Below, one piece after another: positions 36,062 to 43,135 of a stretch of DNA of 64,000 bases (within the stretch, counting starts at the first letter, position 1; every line of letters starts with the position of its first letter). Under the pieces are notes generated by a model. It was not told the DNA's origin, did not search any database, and was given only the letters and a program-made list of their open reading frames with translations. Origin of the DNA: an uncultured Opitutales bacterium (GTDB taxonomy: Bacteria; Verrucomicrobiota; Verrucomicrobiia; Opitutales; Intestinicryptomonadaceae); contig CAKTTC010000006.1 in assembly GCA_934613645.1 (NCBI GenBank), positions 62,001 through 126,000 of the forward strand. Direction: 5' to 3'. Made by a program: the position numbers and the translations under genes.

Positions 36062-37200
36062 TTTTATATTTCCTAAAGAGGCGGCGATTGAACTTTGTTC
36101 AATGCGCCTTTGACTACTTGTTAAAGTTTCGGATTAGATTGATTAGCCATTGCTGCAAGCAATGCGTATACAAACAGAAAAGGCGCGGTGTTCAACCGCG
36201 CCGAATAACACAGACCGCCGCAGAGCGGCGGAGGTCAAGGGGCTTCGCCCCTTGAGTTTTAGACAAGGCTTTGCTACTTTTTGTGCGGGGAGCGTAGTTA
36301 GCCTACGTGACCGAGCAACAACAAACAGTGAAACGTTTTTTACATTTTCTAAAGCGGCGGCGATTGCCGCAGGCAATCCGCCTTTGACTATTTATTAAAG
36401 TTTTTTATATTCTCTGAAGCGGCGGCGATTGCCGCAGGCAATCCGCCTTTGACTATTTGTTAAAGTTTTTTATATGTTCGGAAGTGGCGACGATAGCCGT
36501 AGGCAATGCTCCTTTACTTGATTGTTGAAGTATCCGACTTAGCATATTCAAGCTATTGAACTTTGTTCAATGCGAGTGTTCACAGAAAAGGCGTAGCGGT
36601 TAGCTACGCCGAATAGCACAAAGAACGTTCGTAGAACGTTCAGGTCAAGGGGCTTCGCCCCTTGATTTTTGTTGCGCTGGGAGCGTAGTTAACCTACGTG
36701 ACCGAGCAACAACAAACCGTGAAACATTTTTTACATTTCCTAAAGCGGCGCGGATTGAATTTCATTCAATACCGCTTTGAAAATTAGTTAAAGCTTGTGT
36801 TCTTGAGAACGCGTCATCACAAAAGTTGCCGAAGGCAAGCTTTTGGGAAGTATAATTGCGTAGCAATTACCCCGCAGGGGTGAGCCGAGCACCGCCGTGC
36901 GAGCGAATACAAATTGCGTTTTAGACAAGGCTTTGCGAAATTGAGGCGGTGGGAGCTGTAGTAAACCTACTGCCCCACTGCCGATTGTTTCGCGAAATAT
37001 TTTACATTTTCTAAAGTGGCGGCAATCGGCGTAGCCGATGTGCCTTTACTTATTCATTAAAGTTTGCCCCTTGAAAACGCGTCAAACGTGGTTTTAGGCA
37101 AGGCTTCACGTTTTTGTTGCGCTGGGAGCGTAGTTAGCCTACGTGACCGAGCAACAATAAACAGTGAAACGCAGCATAAAGCTGCGTTTCACGCGTTTTA
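36062..37200. repeat. Large mosaic of hairpin repeats between rrf2 and cysK
   Basis: This 1.1-kb stretch has no credible gene. It holds six type A units (about 36073, 36350, 36414, 36479, 36740 and 37011). It also holds two paired cassettes (36175-36258 and 36583-36668) in which three hairpins keep their positions but change sequence with compensation. The 103-bp block shared with 7257-7359 lies at 36811-36913. Copies of GGGAGCGTAGTTAGCCTACG lie at about 36289, 36678 and 37125, with a variant at 36948. The array ends in a hairpin (about 37166-37193) next to the cysK stop. Confidence 0.88.
37166..37194 (-). terminator. Hairpin at the 3' end of cysK, shared with the foldase gene
   Basis: GAAACGCAGC-N5-GCTGCGTTTC forms a 10-bp stem 10 bp beyond the cysK stop. 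Nearly the same hairpin (GAAACGCCGC...GCTGCGTTTC) lies just beyond the foldase stop at about 7567-7595. No long T-run follows, so it may be a Rho-assisted terminator or an mRNA-stabilising end. Confidence 0.5.
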
Positions 37201-37203
37201 TTT

Positions 37204-38124
37204 CTACTCTGAGTAGAGCCACGTCGACAAATACCTCGACCCAGTGTCGGGAATAATCGCCACAATCTTCTTGCCCTCGTTCTCCTTCTTTCTTCCAAGC
37301 TCCAACGCCGCAAATACAGCCGCGCCCGCGGAAATACCCGTGTGTATGCCCTCCTCCTTGGCAAGCCTGCGCGCCGTGTTGCCTGCGTCGTCGTCGCGAA
37401 CCGCAATCACGCCGTCAACAACCTTGGCGTCGTAAATCTTCGGCACAAAACCCGCGCCAATGCCCTGAATCTTGTGTGGGCCGCTCTTGCCGCCCTCGAG
37501 CACGGGCGATGTTGCGGGTTCGACCGCGTAGATTTTCACGTTCGGGTTGCGCGCTTTCAACGCCTGCCCTATTCCGCTAACCGTGCCGCCCGTTCCGACG
37601 CCCGCAACGACTATATCGACCTTGCCGTCGGTGTCGTTCCAGATTTCCACGCCCGTAGTTTTGCGGTGGATTTCGCTGTTGGCGAAGTTTTCGAACTGCT
37701 GCGGAATGAACGAACCCGGGTTCTGCTTCTGCAGCTCGAGAGCCTTTTCTATCGCGCCTTTCATTCCCTTTGCGCCCTCGGTCAAAACGAGTTCCGCGCC
37801 GAGGCTCAGGAGGAATTTTCTGCGCTCAATGCTCATTGTCTCGGGCATTGTAAGAATGAGCTTGTATTTTTTGACTGCCGCAACCAAAGCCAAGCCGATG
37901 CCCGTGTTGCCGCTGGTAGGCTCAATTATAAGCCCGCCTTTTTTGAGAAGGCCTTTGGCTTCGGCGTCTTCAATCATCGCCAAGGCGGCTCTGTCCTTTA
38001 CCGAGCCAGACGGGTTGAAGAATTCGAGCTTCGCAAGAATTTCGGCTTTGGTATCGTTAACGTAGTTCAGGCGCACGAGGGGCGTCGAGCCTACAAGTTC
38101 GAGTATGTTGTTTGCAATTTTCAT
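37204..38124 (-). CDS. cysK: Cysteine synthase (O-acetylserine sulfhydrylase)
   Basis: The 306-residue PLP enzyme makes cysteine from O-acetylserine and sulfide. The Schiff-base lysine is in FNPSGSVKDRAALAMI, the substrate loop is EPTSGNTGIG, the phosphate-binding loop is GVGTGGTVSGIG, and GISAGAAVFAA lies near the C terminus. Length and motifs are canonical CysK. A sigma70 promoter lies just upstream. It is the last gene of the minus-strand sulfur block and ends against the large repeat array. Confidence 0.96.
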   Translation of the reverse strand: MKIANNILELVGSTPLVRLNYVNDTKAEILAKLEFFNPSGSVKDRAALAMIEDAEAKGLLKKGGLIIEPTSGNTGIGLALVAAVKKYKLILTMPETMSIERRKFLLSLGAELVLTEGAKGMKGAIEKALELQKQNPGSFIPQQFENFANSEIHRKTTGVEIWNDTDGKVDIVVAGVGTGGTVSGIGQALKARNPNVKIYAVEPATSPVLEGGKSGPHKIQGIGAGFVPKIYDAKVVDGVIAVRDDDAGNTARRLAKEEGIHTGISAGAAVFAALELGRKKENEGKKIVAIIPDTGSRYLSTWLYSE

Positions 38125-38150
38125 AATTTTTTCCTGTTGAAATTTTCTTT

Positions 38151-38178
38151 ATTTTAGCCCGCCCGCACGAAGTGTAAA
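38151..38178 (-). promoter_or_regulatory. Putative sigma70 promoter of cysK
   Basis: On the minus strand, TTTACA (38178-38173) and TAAAAT (38156-38151) are separated by 16 bp, with the ATG 27 bp further on. This suggests cysK is transcribed separately from the metY-esterase pair. Confidence 0.55.
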
Positions 38179-38213
38179 GTTTTTAGCGCGGCGGAAATTT
38201 GTTTTCGATTGGT

Positions 38214-39200
38214 TCAGTGAAGAAGGAAGTCGGACGCCTCGCCGAGAGCGCGGGCGTAGGCGGAATCCATTCCCTTCTGCGTTATGTAGATGTGCGTTGC
38301 GCCCTCGAAACAGACGAAGCGCACCGAAACGCCCGCACGCGCCATTTCGGAGTAAAGCTCGCGGGCTTCGTCGCGCAAAATATCGCATTCGGAGGCGATA
38401 ATCAGCGTGCGGGGGAAGCCCTTGAAGTCCCTGTCCAAGAGCGTCGCGGCGTCTTTTTCGGACTGCGATGGCGCGTAGGCGTCAATGAACAAATCCATCA
38501 ACCCCGCATTCAGGCAGAATTTTTCGCCGAAGAAGTCGAACGACTTTCTGCGGACAGTTCCGCGCAAATCAACCGCCGGATAAAACGCTATCACCCCCGC
38601 GGGCGAAACCTTTGCCGAGGCGTCGGAGACGACGTCGAGCGCGAGCGAAACCGCCAGATGCCCGCCAGCGCTGTCGCCGCCGACGTAGAGCTTGAGCGGC
38701 GAACCGCCTATCTCTTCGGCGTGAGCGGCAACCCAGTTGAAGGCAAGCTTCACGTCGATGTTGGCGGCGGGAAACTTGTGTTCGGGCGCAAGGCGGTAAT
38801 CGGGCGCGACTACAACGGCGTCGTTTTTCAGCGCAAAATCGCGGCAGAAGCGCGCGCAGTTTTCGGGCGAATTTATCGTCCAGCCGCCGCCGTGGACATA
38901 CAAAAGTATGTTGCGGTTTTTGGAAAGATGCGTGCGCGGTGTGTAGATGCGAAGCCGCAAATAGCCGCCGTCTCCGATGCGCACGTCGGCGACGTCGAGC
39001 GCGGACAAATCGACGTCCGACTTGTTGCGCTGGGCGCGGATTGCCTCAAGCGCGGAGCTGTCGCCGCCGATTGCCGAAACAATCGCCGCGCGCTGCGTTC
39101 GGACGAAGTCAGCGGGCAGAGCCGCTATGAACTTCTCCGCTTCAGCAGAGGCGCGGGCGGCGGAATAGTCGCGCGCAACGTCGTTTGAAGAGTAATACAT
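38214..39200 (-). CDS. Alpha/beta hydrolase of the hormone-sensitive lipase type
   Basis: The 328-residue hydrolase shows the HSL oxyanion motif HGGGW, the nucleophile elbow GDSAGG, the acid in IIASECDILRDE and the catalytic His in GATHIYI. No signal peptide is visible, so it is probably cytoplasmic. The substrate is unknown; esters of acyl chains or acetyl groups are usual for the family. It lies 16 bp after metY on the same strand, so an acetyl-ester role linked to O-acetylhomoserine metabolism is possible but speculative. Confidence 0.88.
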   Translation of the reverse strand: MYYSSNDVARDYSAARASAEAEKFIAALPADFVRTQRAAIVSAIGGDSSALEAIRAQRNKSDVDLSALDVADVRIGDGGYLRLRIYTPRTHLSKNRNILLYVHGGGWTINSPENCARFCRDFALKNDAVVVAPDYRLAPEHKFPAANIDVKLAFNWVAAHAEEIGGSPLKLYVGGDSAGGHLAVSLALDVVSDASAKVSPAGVIAFYPAVDLRGTVRRKSFDFFGEKFCLNAGLMDLFIDAYAPSQSEKDAATLLDRDFKGFPRTLIIASECDILRDEARELYSEMARAGVSVRFVCFEGATHIYITQKGMDSAYARALGEASDFLLH

Positions 39201-39216
39201 TGCAACCTTTCCGGGG

Positions 39217-40497
39217 CTAAAGAACGGAGTCTAAAGCCTCTTTGATGTCGTCGATGTGCTCAAGGCCAATCGACAGGCGGATTAGCTCGGGAGTAAGCCC
39301 GCTCGCCGCCTGAGCCTTTTCGTCAAGCTGTGAGTGCGACGTGCTCGAGGGGTGCAGAATCAGGCTCTTGGAATCGCCCACGTTTGCGAGATTGCTGAAC
39401 AGCGGAATGTTGTCTACAATCTTCACTGCGGCGTCGTAGCCGCCCTTTACGCCGAACACGACCATTCCGCCGAAGCCGTTTTTCAGATACTTCTGAGCCA
39501 GCGGATAGCTGGGGTCGTCGGGCAACCCCGGGTAGCGAACCCACTTTACGGCGTCGTGCGCCTTCAGGAATTTTGCCACTTCAAGGGCGTTTTCGCTGTG
39601 GCGTTTTATGCGCAAGGGCAGGCTTTGAACGCCCTGCAGGAACGTCCACGCCGCGTCGGGTGCGAGCGTCGGGCCGAGGTTGCGCAAGCCCACCGTGCGC
39701 AGGCGCAAGATGAACGCAAGCTTGTTGAGTTCGCCCAAATCGTGGGCAAAACGCAGGCCGTGGTAGCCGCCGTCGGGCTCGTTGTAAAGCGAGAATTTTT
39801 TGTCGGTCCAGTCGAAATTGCCCGCGTCGATAACCGCGCCGCCGATGCCCGCGCCGTGCCCGCCAATCCACTTGGAAAGTGAATGTATTACAATGTTCGC
39901 GCCGTAGTCTATTGAGCGTATGAGCGTGGGGGGCGTGAACGTGGAATCGACAATCAAAGGCAGGTGGAATTCGCGCGCAACCTTGGCGTAGCCCTCGATG
40001 TCAGCCACGTCGAGAACGGGGTTGCCGACGGTTTCGATGTAGATTGCGCGGGTTTTGTCGTTGATTGCGGCGCGGACTTCGTCGAATTTATTGACGTGCG
40101 TGAAGCGCGTTTTTATGCCGAACTGCGGAAGGATTGAGTCGAACTGCGTGTATGTGCCGCCGTAGAGGTTGTTGGCTGCAACAAGCTCGTCGCCCTGCTT
40201 GAGAATGTTGGTGATTGTAAAGGCAATAGCCGCCGTGCCCGAAGAGAGCGTCAGAGCCGCCGCGCCGCCTTCGAGAGCCGCCAGACGTTTTTCGAGAACG
40301 TCGTTTGTCGGGTTCATCAACCTCGCATAGATGTTGCCCGGTTCGCGAAGCGCGAAGAGGTCGGCGCCGTGCTTTGCGCTTTTGAAGCTGAAGGCGGTCG
40401 TTCTGTAAATCGGGACGGCGCGCGCCTGCGTTGCGGGATCCGGAATTTGTCCGGCGTGGATTGCGAGTGTTTCTGGTCTGTAATTTTTTTCCGACAT
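39217..40497 (-). CDS. metY: O-acetylhomoserine aminocarboxypropyltransferase (sulfhydrylase)
   Basis: The 426-residue Cys/Met-metabolism PLP enzyme has the family landmarks LAIHAGQIPDPATQARAVPIY, SGTAAIAFTI, DSTFTPP and the PLP lysine in HSLSKWIGGHG. The length fits MetY rather than MetB/MetC (about 380-400). It makes homocysteine directly from O-acetylhomoserine and sulfide. Its leader has a potential three-stem structure (40524-40590), and AAAGGA precedes the ATG. It is followed by the esterase gene. Confidence 0.93.
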   Translation of the reverse strand: MSEKNYRPETLAIHAGQIPDPATQARAVPIYRTTAFSFKSAKHGADLFALREPGNIYARLMNPTNDVLEKRLAALEGGAAALTLSSGTAAIAFTITNILKQGDELVAANNLYGGTYTQFDSILPQFGIKTRFTHVNKFDEVRAAINDKTRAIYIETVGNPVLDVADIEGYAKVAREFHLPLIVDSTFTPPTLIRSIDYGANIVIHSLSKWIGGHGAGIGGAVIDAGNFDWTDKKFSLYNEPDGGYHGLRFAHDLGELNKLAFILRLRTVGLRNLGPTLAPDAAWTFLQGVQSLPLRIKRHSENALEVAKFLKAHDAVKWVRYPGLPDDPSYPLAQKYLKNGFGGMVVFGVKGGYDAAVKIVDNIPLFSNLANVGDSKSLILHPSSTSHSQLDEKAQAASGLTPELIRLSIGLEHIDDIKEALDSVL

Positions 40498-40523
40498 GAT
40501 TTTTTTCCTTTCAAATGTTTGGG

Positions 40524-40590
40524 GACGGCGGAAAGATTCTACTTCCGTTTTGCGGGAATGCCCCGCCTGTTTTCGTTAAACTACGCCGTC
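40524..40590 (-). promoter_or_regulatory. Structured 5' leader of metY (candidate regulatory RNA)
   Basis: On the minus strand GACGGCG (40590-40584) can pair with CGCCGTC (40530-40524). They enclose GCGGG-N5-CCCGC and a third stem CGGAA/TTCCG whose 3' arm shares two bases with the outer stem, so the two stems partly exclude each other. It does not match the SAM-I or SAM-II patterns I know. Confidence 0.35.
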
Positions 40591-40622
40591 TGAATATTGC
40601 AATATTTTTTCGGGTTTAAAAG

Positions 40623-41597
40623 TTAGAATTCGTATTTTGCCGCAAGTGCCCAAGCGGTGTTTTCAGTAGTGTTGAGAACCGTTCCGAGGTGTCCGTAGCC
40701 CGCGGTCACGGTAAAGTGGGGCGAAACAACCGCCGCCAAGCCGAGTGTCCACCAGTCAGACTCCCTGCCCACAAGCTCCTTGTGCGCGCTCGAGATTGTT
40801 CCGTATTGGTTGATTTTCTGGCGGTATTCGAACGCCGCAAAGAGCCAGCTTGTTATGCCGAAGACCGCGTTGCCCTCGGCGGAAAATTCGTATTTTCCCG
40901 AATAGCCCGTGTAGCCGAGGTTCGAGGCGTCGGTTGCGCGCCCGCCGACCGAGAGGATGAGCGGGTGCCCGAACACGTCGAACGCCTTGCTTGCAGTAAG
41001 CGTGAACTCAACGCCGTAGTTTCTTGAATAGCCCTTCTGCGCGAGCAATCCGCCGAGGTTGTCGTTTATCTCCTCAATGCCGTTGTTGATTTTTCCGTGG
41101 ACTCCCACCGTAATGGCGGGCAGGAATTTCGTGCCGAAATCGTTTTCCCTAATTACGTTCACGCGGGCGTTGAAGCTGTGAAGCCAAACGTCGTCGCGCC
41201 CGATGTCCGCGCCCGCCTCCGTCAGAACGTCGCTGCGCAGCGAGCCCGTTCCGAAGCGGCTTGCGTTGTAGCCCAATTCGACGCGCGTAAACAGCGTTTC
41301 GGTAAAGCCGAAGCTTTCCACGTTTTTCTGGTTGGCGTTCACGTAGGTTGCGCCAATCGACGGAAGCCCCACTTCAGTTCCCTCCGCGCCGGGGTTTACC
41401 AAATAGGCAATCGGCGTTATCACCACGCCGCCCACACCGTCGAGCGTAAGCAGCGGAAGCGGAGCAGCCTTCTCGGCCTTTTCGGGCGAAGACGAACCGC
41501 CTTCCGATTTTTGCCGGGCGTCCGCCGAAACTTCGGCGGCATAAGTTAACGTTGACGCGGCGAAGATTGCCGCAAGTGTAAATATTCTGTTTTTCAT
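40623..41597 (-). CDS. DUF3034-family outer-membrane beta-barrel-like protein
   Basis: The 324-residue protein has a signal peptide (MKNRIFTLAAIFAASTLTYA) and a short charged linker. Amphipathic strands then start at LPLLTLDGVGGVVITPIAYLVNP, the DUF3034 entry motif, and continue with GATYVNANQKNVESFGFTET, RVELGYNASRFG and FLPAITVGVHGK. It ends in an aromatic residue (AKYEF), as outer-membrane barrels do. The function of the family is unknown. It is preceded by a 230-nt leader with a Cys-rich small ORF and an ATGGTAGT dyad, and it sits beside metY and cysK. A role in uptake or export related to sulfur compounds is inferred from context only. Confidence 0.78.
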   Translation of the reverse strand: MKNRIFTLAAIFAASTLTYAAEVSADARQKSEGGSSSPEKAEKAAPLPLLTLDGVGGVVITPIAYLVNPGAEGTEVGLPSIGATYVNANQKNVESFGFTETLFTRVELGYNASRFGTGSLRSDVLTEAGADIGRDDVWLHSFNARVNVIRENDFGTKFLPAITVGVHGKINNGIEEINDNLGGLLAQKGYSRNYGVEFTLTASKAFDVFGHPLILSVGGRATDASNLGYTGYSGKYEFSAEGNAVFGITSWLFAAFEYRQKINQYGTISSAHKELVGRESDWWTLGLAAVVSPHFTVTAGYGHLGTVLNTTENTAWALAAKYEF

Positions 41598-41599
41598 TT

Positions 41600-41608
41600 T
41601 TTGTCCTT
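41600..41608 (-). promoter_or_regulatory. Shine-Dalgarno of the DUF3034 gene, complementary to the upstream leader ORF
   Basis: The minus-strand ribosome-binding region AAGGACAAA (41608-41600) is the exact 9-nt complement of TTTGTCCTT (41756-41748) inside the Cys codons of the leader ORF. When paired, the AAGGA core would be hidden. Confidence 0.6.
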
Positions 41609-41715
41609 TTTATTTTTTGCCTTCAAGGCGTGTTGGTTGTTGTTTTGTTTTTTGAATTGCTGCCGTTTAAATTGCGGCGAGACCGCGCGAAGCACAAAGG
41701 CGTCCGCGCAACGGC

Positions 41716-41826
41716 TTAGTCCGCCGCGCACGACATTCGACAACAACAAGGACAAACTGCGGCTGCACCGCGGGATATACCCGAGCGGATTGTTTGAAAT
41801 TTTTCTTCTGCCGTTTTAATTTTCAT
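41716..41826 (-). CDS. 36-codon Cys-rich leader peptide upstream of the DUF3034 gene
   Basis: ATG (41826-41824) opens MKIKTAEEKFQTIRSG, and the peptide ends AAAVCPCCCRMSCAAD before TAA (41718-41716). Five cysteines fall in nine residues (TGT CCT TGT TGT TGT ... TGC). The Cys codons overlap an anti-Shine-Dalgarno for the gene 119 nt downstream. A TTGACA promoter box (41864-41859) with a -10-like ATAAAG (41841-41836) would place the transcript start about 2-3 nt before this ATG, so the ORF may be leaderless. This resembles the cysteine-responsive attenuators of mycobacteria. No protein function is expected. Confidence 0.55.
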   Translation of the reverse strand: MKIKTAEEKFQTIRSGISRGAAAVCPCCCRMSCAAD

Positions 41827-41830
41827 AATA

Positions 41831-41864
41831 TCTACCTTTATGGTAGTTTTTATTTTTTTGTCAA
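41831..41864 (-). promoter_or_regulatory. Promoter and ACTACC-N5-GGTAGA dyad of the leader/DUF3034 unit
   Basis: TTGACA (41864-41859) is followed at 17 bp by ATAAAG (41841-41836). The dyad ACTACC-ataaa-GGTAGA (41847-41831 on the minus strand) overlaps the -10 box, a typical repressor position. It contains the ATGGTAGT motif (41840-41847, plus strand) shared with the beta-helix and rrf2 promoters. Confidence 0.5.
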
Positions 41865-41942
41865 CATATTTTTTCGATTTTTTAGAAAATATTTTCCGCG
41901 CACTCCAAACCCTCTATTTAAGCGGAACGCAAGGCAATTTAC

Positions 41943-42068
41943 ATGAGCAAAATGCGCAAGAAAAATAAAACCTACTTAAAAAATAGCATTTATTTTTTAC
42001 AAATTTTCGAGAAATACGATTCAAAAACGCCGAAATCAAAAGTTGCATCAGTTAAAAACGCAGTTTAA
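41943..42068 (+). CDS. Doubtful AT-rich 41-codon ORF
   Basis: ATG at 41943 (8 nt after AAGG) opens a Lys-rich frame, MSKMRKKNKTYLKN..., ending at TAA 42066-42068. Base composition is far more A/T-rich than the surrounding genes. There is no homology I recognise, and the 450-bp interval (41827-42272) otherwise holds only promoters and the dapF terminator. It may be chance. Confidence 0.2.
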   Translation: MSKMRKKNKTYLKNSIYFLQIFEKYDSKTPKSKVASVKNAV

Positions 42069-42211
42069 TTGATGTTTCTCTGCGCCAACCACCGCAGTAA
42101 AACACCGCGCGCCGACTCCGAACAGGCTATTTTAGAGGAGAAAGCTCTCGTTTTGCGCGCTGAAGGAAAAAAATATGTTAACGTTAACTTTTCCGCCCCC
42201 GCAACGCGCGC

Positions 42212-42240
42212 AAAAAAAGGCGGGAGAAAATCCCCCGCCG
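42212..42240 (-). terminator. Intrinsic terminator after the dapF-like gene
   Basis: On the minus strand GGCGGGGGA, loop TTTTC and TCCCGCC are followed by TTTTTTTG, 33 bp beyond the stop. This closes the glnB-amt-glnN-dapL-dapF run. Confidence 0.85.
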
Positions 42241-42272
42241 ACAACGCGTGAAAAAACAACACTAAAAAAATT

Positions 42273-43130
42273 CTATGCTGGCAACGTCTGCGCGAGAACC
42301 GACAAATCCATATCGTAGTTGCCCACGCGCGTTACAGAGCCGCTCATTGTAATGTAAAAGTCGGGCGAAATTTCTATGAAGATATCGCCGCCGGGGGTGT
42401 GGACTGTAATGTCGCCGTCGCAGTAGCCGAGCTTGTGGGCGACCGACGCCGCCGCGCTCGAACTCGACCCCGACGAAAGCGTATAGCCCGCACCGCGCTC
42501 CCAAATCTGGATTTTGATATTGTGTCTGTCCACTACTTCCAGAAACTGCACGTTTGTTCTGTTCGGGAAGCGCGAAGTCATATTCTCGAGCACGGGACCT
42601 ACCTTGTGGGCGAGCTCTGAAGAAGTTTTGTCGACAACAACCACGCAGTGCGGATTGCCCACTGTGGCGCAGCAGTAGCGGTATTTTTCGCCGAAAATTT
42701 CGACCTCCTCGTTTATCACTTCGCGGCGCGCGCCCGCAACGGGAATTTTTGCGGAGTCGAAGCTGACGTAGCCCATGCCCACGCGTATGAAGCTACCGCC
42801 TTTCATAACAGTGCACTTTACAACGCCGCCGAGAGTCTCGACGGAAAACTCCTCGTTCTCGCGGACAAGTTTTGAGTCGAACAAATAGCGCGAAAATATG
42901 CGCAGGCCGTTGCCGCTTTTTTCGGCTTCGCTGGCGTCGGGATTTAGAATGCGCAGCTTGAAGTCGGCGATGTCGCTTTTTTCGGGGCCGAAAAGAATGC
43001 CGTCGCTGCCCAAGCCGAAATTGCGGTGGCAGATTTTCACAACGTCAATGCCCTGCGGGCACTGAGGGCAGTCTTTGGGGTCGAGAACAAGATAGTCGTT
43101 GCCGAGCGCGTGGTATTTTGAAAATTTCAT
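42273..43130 (-). CDS. DapF-like diaminopimelate epimerase homologue lacking both catalytic cysteines
   Basis: The 285-residue protein keeps the two-domain DapF fold and motifs: KYHALGNDYLVLD, ILNPDASEAEKSGNGLRIF, ATVGNPHCVVVVD and WERGAGYTLSSGSSSSAAA. The two cysteines that form the acid/base pair of DapF (in CGNGxR and in ACGTG) are Ser72 and Ser220 here, with codons AGC and TCG on the coding strand. A cofactor-independent epimerase without its thiol pair should be inactive or use other chemistry. It follows dapL by 5 bp, which suggests a role in DAP metabolism, but ddh makes meso-DAP without it. Related 'dapF' annotations with serines may exist in other phyla. Confidence 0.85.
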   Translation of the reverse strand: MKFSKYHALGNDYLVLDPKDCPQCPQGIDVVKICHRNFGLGSDGILFGPEKSDIADFKLRILNPDASEAEKSGNGLRIFSRYLFDSKLVRENEEFSVETLGGVVKCTVMKGGSFIRVGMGYVSFDSAKIPVAGARREVINEEVEIFGEKYRYCCATVGNPHCVVVVDKTSSELAHKVGPVLENMTSRFPNRTNVQFLEVVDRHNIKIQIWERGAGYTLSSGSSSSAAASVAHKLGYCDGDITVHTPGGDIFIEISPDFYITMSGSVTRVGNYDMDLSVLAQTLPA

Positions 43131-43135
43131 AGTCG

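Noticed and set aside
36143..36398. Short open frames on both strands (77 and 82 codons)
   Set aside because: They lie wholly in hairpin repeats. Similar frames recur in the other arrays (for example 7243-7603) because of shared repeat sequence.
40498..40622. SAM-I riboswitch before metY
   Set aside because: The four-stem core and conserved purine segments are absent. Only a generic three-stem fold can be drawn.
42069..42251. 60-codon plus-strand ORF and its minus-strand counterpart
   Set aside because: Both read through the dapF terminator hairpin and have no ribosome-binding site or recognisable features.
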